Positions 1-7,017 of a stretch of DNA of 12,551 bases are shown one piece after another. Made by a program: the position numbers and the translations under genes. Below the pieces are notes generated by a model. It worked only from the letters and a program-made list of their open reading frames with translations, was not told the DNA's origin and ran no database searches. How positions within the stretch are numbered: position 1 is the stretch's first letter; each line of letters starts with the position of its first letter. Origin of the DNA: Eubacterium sp. TM05-53 (GTDB lineage Bacteria; Bacillota_I; Bacilli_A; Erysipelotrichales; Erysipelotrichaceae); NCBI RefSeq assembly GCF_003436425.1, contig NZ_QSPK01000054.1, forward strand, positions 3,918 through 16,468. The letters run 5' to 3'.

Positions 1-9
1 AGAGGAGCT

Positions 10-1215
10 TTATTCATAAACATCCTCCTGATCCACATCAACTTCAACTGCTTCATCATATTGATGTTCTTCATACTTTTCACAAGACTTGTTCATCTTG
101 TAAAGGATGTAATCTTTATTCTCATCAGATGCTAAGCTTTCACTTAACTGAGATATAACATCATCAATTTCTTTGTCGTAGGACTGAGCATTCACTTTGT
201 ACTTGTCCTTTTTGACCTTGTCTAATACATCTTTATGCTTGATTTTGACATTCAGAACGACTTTTTCATCCATCGAATACCAGTATTCATGCTGAAGGTA
301 ATAGTATTCGTGAAAAAGCATATTTGTTCTTAACAATTCATTCAGCTTTTTCTGTTCATCCCATGACAAAAGAGTTCTAGGCGTGTTAAATAAATGGTCT
401 TCCAACTCCAGAGTGGATGAATCACTATTGCTTCGAAATCCTTTGTAGGTGTTGAAACAAGCTGTTGTAATCATTGTCTGCAACGAACGGAAGTCATATT
501 GTACATTGTTTTCGCCAAAAACCTGAACCAGTTCATTACTGTATTTAAAATCCGCAGGAATAGTCACTTTTTTAATAGCAGGATTGTTTTGCTTTATTTC
601 TAAGATGTATTGTAATGCTTTCTTAGGCGAATCGAAGTAATCAAGAAGCTCTGTATCATACTGTGTATCCATAACTAGAAATAGATTTCGATTGTTATGT
701 CTTGATTTTGCAATAACAAGTGAGCGGGCAACACGTCTATTAAAATTACGGCTTTGATAGGCTTTGCGAATATAATACAGCCTTCTAGGCTTGATACCCG
801 TAATATTGCTTGCTTCATCAACTCCATATTTAAAAATGAGATATTCAACCCAGTCTAGAAAACGGTTTGTAGTTCTATGATTGCCATACCATCCATTAAT
901 GTCATTATCAGGAACAATATCTCTGGATAGGCATGCAGGCTTATTAGTAACATTGGCTTTGCCACATGTAGGGCAAATAGAACGCCTTGTTTTTAAATGA
1001 ATGAGAACTCTGTATCCGTCCACATGAAGATCTTCATAAACGGACGTAATAAAGCCATGAGCAATGTATTTGCCACCTGAGCAAGTAGGGAAGGTACAAT
1101 CCTGTCCTGTAGAATCGAGCAGATTTCTTGCCTGTACGTGAATAATATTATGTTTTCTGTCTACTTTGGCACTAAGAAACTCAATATCGGCCAAAGCCTT
1201 GATTTTGATTTTCAT
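10..1215 (-). CDS. ISL3-family transposase-like protein, probably catalytically inactive; candidate target selector or regulator of the Tn7-like element
   Basis: The protein is 401 aa. The N-terminal part holds a zinc ribbon with C40-x4-C45 and C81-x2-C84, followed by a helix-turn-helix region (about 115-150), the arrangement of ISL3 transposases. Residues 165-315 resemble the ISL3 core: a beta-strand stretch, a segment ending at Y225 with D241 at the place of the family DRFH motif, then a helical stretch. The expected first catalytic Asp falls on A169 (VIAK) and the second on P220 (IPADFKY where the family has I-D-M-x-x-A-Y), and I find no C-terminal NG..E motif. The tail is charged and acidic at its end. 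The first ATG has an AGGAAC ribosome site in good position. It is divergent from tniQ with 169 bp between them. Inferred role: DNA binding to choose a target or control the operon. It could instead be unrelated cargo or a decayed transposase, but the intact 401-codon frame argues against decay. Family call fairly sure, role speculative. Confidence 0.7.
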   Translation of the reverse strand: MKIKIKALADIEFLSAKVDRKHNIIHVQARNLLDSTGQDCTFPTCSGGKYIAHGFITSVYEDLHVDGYRVLIHLKTRRSICPTCGKANVTNKPACLSRDIVPDNDINGWYGNHRTTNRFLDWVEYLIFKYGVDEASNITGIKPRRLYYIRKAYQSRNFNRRVARSLVIAKSRHNNRNLFLVMDTQYDTELLDYFDSPKKALQYILEIKQNNPAIKKVTIPADFKYSNELVQVFGENNVQYDFRSLQTMITTACFNTYKGFRSNSDSSTLELEDHLFNTPRTLLSWDEQKKLNELLRTNMLFHEYYYLQHEYWYSMDEKVVLNVKIKHKDVLDKVKKDKYKVNAQSYDKEIDDVISQLSESLASDENKDYILYKMNKSCEKYEEHQYDEAVEVDVDQEDVYE

Positions 1216-1243
1216 ATACGTTCCTTTTCTTCTTTACAACTAT

Positions 1244-1272
1244 ATGATATCAGTTTTCAACGCTCTGGTAAA
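1244..1272 (-). promoter_or_regulatory. Candidate promoter of the ISL3-like gene
   Basis: On the minus strand TTTACC (1267-1272) and TATCAT (1244-1249) are separated by 17 bp, about 30 bp upstream of the start codon at 1215. The match to consensus is moderate and rests on spacing and location only. Confidence 0.4.
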
Positions 1273-1314
1273 TAAAAAAACACATGATTTTGCAATACAA
1301 CAAAAGAGGAAATT

Positions 1315-1331
1315 CATCATTTACAATGATG
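1315..1331. promoter_or_regulatory. Operator-like palindrome upstream of tniQ
   Basis: A perfect inverted repeat, CATCATT-tac-AATGATG, lies 53 bp upstream of tniQ. It contains TACAAT (1322-1327), a possible -10 hexamer, although the bases 17 bp upstream (AACAAA) make a poor -35. A protein bound here could control the tns operon. The binder is unknown; the neighbouring ISL3-like HTH protein is one candidate. Confidence 0.4.
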
Positions 1332-1346
1332 GTGTCAAGAGGGAAC

Positions 1347-1356
1347 GAGAGCTCTC
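1347..1356. promoter_or_regulatory. Short perfect palindrome GAGAGCTCTC in the tniQ leader
   Basis: A 10-bp perfect palindrome sits 12 bp before the tniQ ribosome site AAGGAGG (1369-1375). It could be an operator half of the region or a small RNA hairpin. A palindrome this short may be chance. Confidence 0.25.
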
Positions 1357-1384
1357 TCAAGTGTAACGAAGGAGGAAAAACATT

Positions 1385-2296
1385 ATGTTACCTAACTATT
1401 TTTTACCCGAAGTCGATGAACTTCCATTCAGCTGGATGAACCGTCTGGCTCTAGCAAATGGCTTCAAAGATACGAACGATATGCTTCAGTCTTTGGGCTT
1501 CATTAAAGGAAAGGCGGTCAAACGACAGCATGACTATCTTCTAAAGATTACAAAGCTGATGCCAAAGAACGATTGGACCATCACTTTGATGAAGATGTAT
1601 CTTGCAGAAGACAATCAACAGGAAAGGCTAATTCCAGAACTTAACGAAGAGGAACACCTTTATCTGTGTCCGTGCTGTATGCAGGAAGACATAAAAACGC
1701 ATGGTGCAGTAGTCTACCACTATCAGCATCAGTATCCAGGAGCTTTTACATGTTGGAAACACGGGGTGAATCTGCTTCATGTAGCACCTGATGCACGATT
1801 GAAGCCTATTCCTGATGAATCCGGTCTAACACCTGTTGTTGGTGGATATGATTCAGAGCGTGAAATGCGTCAGTTCCGTCGCTGTTATTCAAAATCGTCC
1901 TTGTACTATCGAGTTACAAAGTACCAGCTTGAAACACTTCTAAGCGATAATCATTTGACGGTTGACAACATTGCGGAAGTATTCAGAACTACGAAGTACA
2001 ACGAGGAAATGCCTGTGGTTGCAGCTAACATTGTCTGCAACTCAACAATGGACAGTTTGACAGGCTATCAGAAAAAGAATCTGTTACAGCTTATCTTTGA
2101 TGACCATCCTCGGTATCAGCGTTTTTTGAATAATATCAACTACGAAACGATGGTCGGTTTTGATATGAAGAAACTTCCAAATGGACACACAGTTCTTCAT
2201 ATCAAGTCTGCGAACAAGTACAAAGCCAGAAGAGAAAGGAGACGAATCAAACGTGTCAGAAACAAAATCAAACGCAAGCAAAATAGAAGAAGGTAG
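1385..2296 (+). CDS. tniQ: TniQ/TnsD-family transposition targeting protein (short form)
   Basis: The protein is 303 aa. TniQ proteins link target recognition to TnsC in Tn7-like elements. The N-terminus (about 5-30) has the family signature with DELPFSWMNRLA. A zinc-binding motif follows: C95-x2-C98 and C123-x2-H126 (LCPCC, then TCWKHG). It is much shorter than Tn7 TnsD (about 500 aa) and nearer in size to the adaptor TniQs of elements where another factor recognises the target. I see no large C-terminal DNA-binding domain, only a strongly basic tail (278-303, 17 of 26 residues Lys or Arg). A strong ribosome site AAGGAGG lies 9 bp before ATG 1385. It is the first gene of the operon and its 3' end overlaps the tnsA start. 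Family assignment is firm; the adaptor role is inferred from length and context. Confidence 0.88.
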   Translation: MLPNYFLPEVDELPFSWMNRLALANGFKDTNDMLQSLGFIKGKAVKRQHDYLLKITKLMPKNDWTITLMKMYLAEDNQQERLIPELNEEEHLYLCPCCMQEDIKTHGAVVYHYQHQYPGAFTCWKHGVNLLHVAPDARLKPIPDESGLTPVVGGYDSEREMRQFRRCYSKSSLYYRVTKYQLETLLSDNHLTVDNIAEVFRTTKYNEEMPVVAANIVCNSTMDSLTGYQKKNLLQLIFDDHPRYQRFLNNINYETMVGFDMKKLPNGHTVLHIKSANKYKARRERRRIKRVRNKIKRKQNRRR

Positions 2297-2954
2297 AGGC
2301 AAAGGCTCAGGAGCCTCTTACAAACCTTGGATTCAAACAAGAGAAATCAGCAGCTGCGGAACCTGTTCCAATCCTAAAGACTGGAAAACAGGTCGGACTG
2401 TTGAGCTTCTCTCACAGGGGGAAGCCTATTTCTGGCATATGCTGAGATGGGATGACAACATCTTGGATATACGGGAACAGTATCCTCTTGATCTTGAGTT
2501 GACAAATGAAATCTGTGATGACAGATGCTGTAAGCATCCTGGAGGTCGTAACTGTTATATGACAACCGATTTCTACGTTATCTACAAGGACGGGTCTGAA
2601 AAAGCCTTCAGCGTCAAGACATCAAAGAAACTTTTGAACAAGAAAAGAACAAAAGAAAAACTGGATATCGAACGATGCTACTGGGAAAAATTCAGACATG
2701 TTCCTTATGAAATTGTATTCAAAGAAGATATGAATGTTGTCTTCGCTGAAAATATTCGTATCGTATCTAAATTCTACGATGCTTCAAGCGTATTTGACGA
2801 AATGTCAATGCTGAAGCACATGATTGCAACGAAACGCATTCAAGTCGATATGGAGTCAGAACCACTTGATTTTCCATATCTTCTTGAACAGTATCGTGAA
2901 GCCTTGCCAGAAGTGAAAGGAGGAGTACCTGTATGTCAAACCCATTCAACCTAA
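2253..2954 (+). CDS. tnsA: TnsA endonuclease subunit of the Tn7-like transposase
   Basis: TnsA makes the 5' strand cuts at the transposon ends and allows cut-and-paste movement with TnsB. With the GTG start at 2253 the protein is 233 aa. The conserved block runs WKTGR (44-48), E57 in LLSQGE, IREQYPL (73-79), then MTTDF with D106 and SVK with K122. These match the restriction-endonuclease-like site (E, D, Q-x-K in Tn7 TnsA), with Ser120 where Tn7 has Gln. Extra cysteines (35, 38, 88, 92, 93, 101) lie around the active site. I chose GTG 2253 because AAAGGAG (2235-2241) precedes it; an in-frame ATG at 2181 would add 24 non-conserved residues and overlap tniQ by 116 bp. With GTG the overlap is 44 bp, suggesting translational coupling. 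The end overlaps tnsB by 22 bp. Confidence 0.88.
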   Translation: MSETKSNASKIEEGRGKGSGASYKPWIQTREISSCGTCSNPKDWKTGRTVELLSQGEAYFWHMLRWDDNILDIREQYPLDLELTNEICDDRCCKHPGGRNCYMTTDFYVIYKDGSEKAFSVKTSKKLLNKKRTKEKLDIERCYWEKFRHVPYEIVFKEDMNVVFAENIRIVSKFYDASSVFDEMSMLKHMIATKRIQVDMESEPLDFPYLLEQYREALPEVKGGVPVCQTHST

Positions 2955-5086
2955 AAGTTGGTTCTATTATTCACGAAATGGAATCCAATATTGATCATCG
3001 AGTCATCTATGAGAATAGTGACTGCTTTGTTACGATTCTTATGCATTCGCCTAGAAGCAAAGTCATAATCAATGAATGGTATTCAGAAATGATTCGAAAT
3101 CTGCTTGAAAATCGAGAAATCGTAATCCATGAGTCAAAGTATGACAAAGTGTTTGATGAGGACAACTTATCCTCAAAGGAAAAGGAGCTATATCTACGTA
3201 ACAAAGATATCGTCGAAGTGGTTCGCAAAGCTTATGGTCCATGCTATTTCAATCTTGCGAATAGAAAGAAAAAACCATGTATTCAAGAGCTGAGCAAAAA
3301 ATATGAAATCACTTCAAAAAGTGTCCTTTATATCGTAAAGTCCTATCTCATGAGTGGTTTAGATTCGTTTTCACTGCTCCCAAAATCTGGTAAAAAGAGC
3401 AAATCAAATCTGAATTACGAAAAGAAAACAGGTCGTCCACCAATGTTTGAGGCAGGTATGCCTCTAACAAATGAATTAAGAGAAATCTTTGATGACTGCT
3501 GTAAACACTACCTGTCAGGCAGGGAAAAGTCGTATTCAACAACGTACGATTGGATGCTTACAAAGTATTTCACAGTACGTGTGGAAATGCAGTCTGAGAA
3601 TGGCGTTATAATTCGCCAGAAGCTTTTACCAATCGACCAGCGTCCTACACAGAATCAGATGGAAACATACATTCGCAACAACACTTCAACAAAGGAACGC
3701 AGTATCTGCAAAACTTCCAAACGTGAATACAGAAACAACGAGCGTATGCTTAGAGCTGATAACTTATGCAACGTCCAAGGTCCAGGCGATTTATTTGAAA
3801 TGGACGAAGTAGAAATGGATGTTTCGATTGTCAGCGAAGCTGACCAAACCAAAGTGATTGGTCGTCCTATTGTACATGCAATGGTAGACGTCTATTCACG
3901 TATGATTGCAGCAGTATCTGTTTCTTTAGAGAACAACTCAGTACTTGGATTCACCAATTGTCTTTTGAACCTTGGTGAAGACAACAAACAGCTTTGCAGA
4001 CGCTTTGGCTTGGAATTGAATGATGGCTTATGGGACATCAACGTACTTCCAAACCGAATTCGAAGTGATCGTGGTTCAGAATACCGTTCCAAAGAGGTCA
4101 AACGTATCTGTAATGAGCTCGACATTACACTTGAGCTCGTACCGCCTGCTATGGGTTCTTTAAAAGGGCAGGTAGAACAGCTGTTCCATCAGTATCACTC
4201 TGTTCAAAACAACCTTATTGAAGGTAGAGGACTCATTACCAAGCGTCATGATTCCAACCATCATAAGAATGCTATTCTTACATTGGATGATATCTGGGTA
4301 TTCGTCATCAATCAGACGATTGCTCACAACATGATGACGATGGCTGAATATCCAATGACAAGAGATATGGTCAATAAATCTGTACATCCTATTCCACTAG
4401 AGATTTGGGACTATGGATGCAGGAAATTTGGAGCACCAAGACCAATTACAAACCTTGACCAGTTCGAATTCTCAATCCGTAGAGAAGTGACTGCTCGTAT
4501 CACACGAAAAGGTATCGAATGGAACAGATTGTTCTATATTGCAAACGATCCTTGGCTTGCAGAACAGATTACGATGGCCAAAGGGAATTCAGTGCCTTTG
4601 AAATGTCGCCTTGACGAAAGAAATGTTGGCTCACTTTGGTTTATTGCAGGCAACCGCCTTGTTAAAGCCGGCTTGAACCAGAACCGAGCTGGAAACTTTG
4701 AATTCAACGGCAAATCATTACGTGCTTATGAAGAATTCAAGGCAAAGAAAAAAGAGCTTATTAAAGAGAAAGCTCAAGAAGATCAGGAGATTCGCTGTGC
4801 CAGACGCATGGGAATGGAGGCAACAATGAACGATGCTGTTCGAATTGCCAACAACACAGCTCCAAGCGATTCAAAAACGAAAAACATTCGTAAAAACCGT
4901 AAAGAAGAAAGCATTACCTTTATGGAGTCGAATACGATTGGCTCTCGTTTGAACACAGAAGAAACTCCACCAATGATTCCAATGAATGATACAGAGCCTG
5001 AAGTCTTAGCTGAGCCAGAACCTCAAAATAATTCTGAAATCGTATCATTCGATGAAGCTTTAGCAAAAATCATGGAAAAAATGTAG
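2933..5086 (+). CDS. tnsB: TnsB DDE-family transposase
   Basis: TnsB binds the transposon ends, cuts the 3' strands and joins them to target DNA. The protein is 717 aa, close to Tn7 TnsB (702 aa). An N-terminal region with an HTH-like stretch (about 115-145) and an AT-hook-like GRPP (167-170) precedes the RNase H-fold core. The catalytic triad reads D291 (FEMDEVEMDV), D379 (IRSDRGSEYR) and E415 (GSLKGQVEQLF), with the family landmark GRPIVHAMVDVYSRMI between the first two. A mu-C-like beta region covers about 490-590, and the charged C-terminus probably contacts TnsC. The ribosome site AAAGGAGG (2916-2923) is 9 bp before the ATG, inside the end of tnsA. The 45-bp repeat array at 6763-6956 should hold its binding sites. 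The frame looks intact and active. Confidence 0.93.
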   Translation: MSNPFNLKVGSIIHEMESNIDHRVIYENSDCFVTILMHSPRSKVIINEWYSEMIRNLLENREIVIHESKYDKVFDEDNLSSKEKELYLRNKDIVEVVRKAYGPCYFNLANRKKKPCIQELSKKYEITSKSVLYIVKSYLMSGLDSFSLLPKSGKKSKSNLNYEKKTGRPPMFEAGMPLTNELREIFDDCCKHYLSGREKSYSTTYDWMLTKYFTVRVEMQSENGVIIRQKLLPIDQRPTQNQMETYIRNNTSTKERSICKTSKREYRNNERMLRADNLCNVQGPGDLFEMDEVEMDVSIVSEADQTKVIGRPIVHAMVDVYSRMIAAVSVSLENNSVLGFTNCLLNLGEDNKQLCRRFGLELNDGLWDINVLPNRIRSDRGSEYRSKEVKRICNELDITLELVPPAMGSLKGQVEQLFHQYHSVQNNLIEGRGLITKRHDSNHHKNAILTLDDIWVFVINQTIAHNMMTMAEYPMTRDMVNKSVHPIPLEIWDYGCRKFGAPRPITNLDQFEFSIRREVTARITRKGIEWNRLFYIANDPWLAEQITMAKGNSVPLKCRLDERNVGSLWFIAGNRLVKAGLNQNRAGNFEFNGKSLRAYEEFKAKKKELIKEKAQEDQEIRCARRMGMEATMNDAVRIANNTAPSDSKTKNIRKNRKEESITFMESNTIGSRLNTEETPPMIPMNDTEPEVLAEPEPQNNSEIVSFDEALAKIMEKM

Positions 5087-5097
5087 GAGGTATCCAT

Positions 5098-6699
5098 ATG
5101 GAAGAACTTAACTGGAAGTACTGGTATACGGATGTTGACAAAGACAAGAACCAGTACACATACGAGGAATGCAACCGTATCGGTCCTGTAGATGCCAAGT
5201 ATGTGAAATCATCCAACAAAGACTTTAACGGAAATCCGTTTATTGAGGCTCTGCCTCGTCCTAGAGACGGGGAAGAACTTATCAAAGCTTATACGTGTCC
5301 GATTCCTGCTGTTGATATGGGTGAACTGGACGATATGACAATCAACGAACAGAAAGAAACTGTTCTGAGTCTGAAACGTCTTAGACTGCCTTTGTCATTT
5401 CACAAACAGCTTGAATTCATCAATTATGATGTTGTTTCAAGTTCCTACATGCTTCGAAAGATGTATGTCTGGAACGAGGAAGACATTCAATTCTCAATCA
5501 ATGAACAAACAACAAGACAAATCATCAAGATGCGTGGCAAGATTGAAGACAGTGCTCCAACTGGATTCGCATTGCTTGGCTATTCAGGATGTGGCAAGTC
5601 CACCTCTCTGAAACAGCTTTTCGATAACATTCCACAGGTCATCATGCATCATCCTGACCCTGCAACAAATATCACCCAAATCACGTATCTGGTTGTAAGC
5701 TGTATGCCTAACAGCAACTTTGCAACTCTGTATCGACAGATTGGAGAGGCAATCGACAACGCTCTAGGCTATCCTGAACCAGTATACGAACTGATGATTA
5801 CCAAAAAGTGCAGGAGCTTGGCTGAAAAACAGTTGAAAGTCTGTGAGCTTATTGAGAAGTTCTCAATTGGAACCATCGTTCTTGATGAAATTCAGCTTAT
5901 CAACTTCAACAGCAACAAGGAAAACAGCTACGAAGGTCTTCTTGGCATCGTAAACAAGACAAAGATTGCCTTGAGTGTAGTTGGTACAGATGAAGCCTAC
6001 AAAAAGTTGTTTGGAATGCTTCGTAATGCTCGTCGAGCAGGGGAATACATCAATGCTTCTGCATATACATCCGATAAGGAGTATTTCAACTACCTGTTGA
6101 GTATGCTTTTAACTTGGCAGTGGCTTGATAAACCTATTAAGAAAGAACAGGCACAAGAGCTTTCAGATACTCTGTATGAGTGTACAGGTGGAATCATCAA
6201 TATGCTCATCTGGCTGTACAAATGGATCATGATTGAATATCTGGACAATCGGTCAAAGGGTACAATCGTAATCATTAACGAAAAGTTCATCAAGTCAGTC
6301 AGCAAGAAACACTTTGGTCAGCTGAAGGGAGCCATCGACATGGTCAATCAGGCAAAGGTTGAAGAAATGGAAGATGAACAGATTTTGATGCTTGCCGAAA
6401 GTGATAAGAACAAGTACGAGATGCCAGAAACAAATGTAGAGAACTTGGCTTACGAAAGCAAGATGATTAATATCGTAATTGGTAAAGTACATCAAATCTA
6501 CACAGATGTAACATCAGACGATATCGCACGATATGTTCGACAAATCTTGGCTGAAGACGAATACCATCGTATGAAGCCTACTGAAGTTGCCAAAGAGGTA
6601 GTTGCCATCATCACAGGAAGTCCAACTCGGAAAAAGAGAAGACCTTCATCAAAAGCACCTGCATCTAAGAACATCTGTGATTACATCTCGAATACCTAA
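5098..6699 (+). CDS. tnsC: TnsC AAA+ ATPase, transposition regulator
   Basis: TnsC forms ATP-dependent assemblies on target DNA and connects TniQ or another selector with TnsAB. The protein is 533 aa, similar to Tn7 TnsC (555 aa). It has Walker A GYSGCGKS (161-168), Walker B IGTIVLDEIQ with D263 and E264, a sensor-1-like VVGTDEA (295-300) and Arg residues at RNARRAG (309-315) that could serve as the arginine finger. The N-terminal 100 residues would contact TnsB or TnsA, and the last 30 residues are Lys/Arg/Ser-rich. The tnsB stop codon overlaps its ribosome site AGGAGG (5085-5090), 7 bp before the ATG. It ends the operon, with an intrinsic terminator directly after it and then the transposon end. 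Confidence 0.93.
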   Translation: MEELNWKYWYTDVDKDKNQYTYEECNRIGPVDAKYVKSSNKDFNGNPFIEALPRPRDGEELIKAYTCPIPAVDMGELDDMTINEQKETVLSLKRLRLPLSFHKQLEFINYDVVSSSYMLRKMYVWNEEDIQFSINEQTTRQIIKMRGKIEDSAPTGFALLGYSGCGKSTSLKQLFDNIPQVIMHHPDPATNITQITYLVVSCMPNSNFATLYRQIGEAIDNALGYPEPVYELMITKKCRSLAEKQLKVCELIEKFSIGTIVLDEIQLINFNSNKENSYEGLLGIVNKTKIALSVVGTDEAYKKLFGMLRNARRAGEYINASAYTSDKEYFNYLLSMLLTWQWLDKPIKKEQAQELSDTLYECTGGIINMLIWLYKWIMIEYLDNRSKGTIVIINEKFIKSVSKKHFGQLKGAIDMVNQAKVEEMEDEQILMLAESDKNKYEMPETNVENLAYESKMINIVIGKVHQIYTDVTSDDIARYVRQILAEDEYHRMKPTEVAKEVVAIITGSPTRKKRRPSSKAPASKNICDYISNT

Positions 6700-6701
6700 G
6701 A

Positions 6702-6731
6702 ACAAAGAGACTTTATGTTTCTTTGTTTTTT
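6702..6731 (+). terminator. Intrinsic terminator of the tniQ-tnsABC operon
   Basis: A 10-bp stem (6702-6711 with 6717-6726, one G-U pair) around the loop TTTAT is followed by six T (6726-6731). It begins 2 bp after the tnsC stop codon. Confidence 0.88.
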
Positions 6732-6762
6732 ATGCTTTCACAAACAAACGAATCAAACTTTG

Positions 6763-6956
6763 GAAGTTCTTAGTTTCATGAAGTGAGAACAAATCTTTTT
6801 CGTAAAAGAAGCTGTTACTTTCATATTACGTAAACAAGATATTTTCGTAAAAGAAGTTCTTAGTTTCATAATGAAGAAACACGTTAATTTCTTAAAAGAA
6901 GTTGTTAGTTTCTTAAAGAAGCTGTTAGTTTCACGAAAACAAAGAAGTTGACGACA
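6763..6956 (+). repeat. Transposon end: 45-bp tandem repeats with paired TnsB-like sites
   Basis: Four units start at 6763, 6808, 6853 and 6898 (45, 45, 45 and 46 bp), and a partial fifth starts at 6944 and stops at ACA 6956. Each begins GAAGYTNTTASTTTC and the first three end CGTAAAA or CTTAAAA. About 20 bp into each unit, at 6783, 6828, 6873 and 6918, lies a second, looser copy; in the fourth unit it is a full match (GAAGCTGTTAGTTTC). So about nine sites are spaced alternately 20 and 25 bp. Tn7 ends likewise carry several roughly 22-bp TnsB sites and finish with TGT/ACA, so TnsB binding here is an inference from position and pattern. Read inward from the end, the terminus is TGTCGTCAACTTC. 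Confidence 0.8.
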
Positions 6957-6961
6957 TATAT
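6957..6961. other. Candidate 5-bp target-site duplication (TATAT) next to the transposon end
   Basis: Tn7-type insertion duplicates 5 bp of target. If the element ends at ACA 6956, the flanking five bases are TATAT. The other copy would be beyond the left end, outside the window, so this cannot be confirmed here. Confidence 0.4.
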
Positions 6962-7017
6962 AATGTACTATATATATCATACTTCGCATAATATCTCTTA
7001 TGTTATATTTATGGAAT

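Larger units (their letters stand above)
1..6956 (+). mobile_element. Tn7-like transposon, partial (one end plus core transposition genes)
   Basis: The block contains tniQ, tnsA, tnsB and tnsC in one operon, a divergent ISL3-transposase-like gene, and beyond tnsC an array of repeated sites ending in ACA, which fits the right end of a Tn7-type element (TGT...ACA termini). No cargo lies between tnsC and this end, so cargo and the opposite end must be left of position 1. Spot counts suggest the tns genes are slightly richer in G+C (about 42 percent in sampled lines) than much of the flank, though murT is similar, so composition is only weak support. The gene order differs from Tn7 (tnsABCDE): tniQ comes first and the tnsC side is nearest this end. 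The boundary at 6956 is inferred from the repeat array and the terminal trinucleotide. The left limit given is only the window edge. Confidence 0.85.

Noticed and set aside
10..1215. An independent ISL3 insertion sequence
   Set aside because: No flanking inverted repeats or target duplication were seen around 1216-1384, and the expected catalytic residues appear to be lost. The left side is cut by the window, so this is not fully excluded.
1166..1366. 66-codon rightward frame rich in hydrophobic residues between the ISL3-like gene and tniQ
   Set aside because: It overlaps the start of the ISL3-like gene on the other strand, has no ribosome site before its ATG, and runs through the palindromes of the control region.
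6763..6956. CRISPR array
   Set aside because: The units are contiguous and similar throughout, with no unique spacers of constant length between identical repeats, and no cas genes are present.
6753..6989. 78-codon leftward frame with repeated FTKK/SFKK-like peptides
   Set aside because: The peptide repeat is only a translation of the 45-bp DNA repeat at the transposon end.
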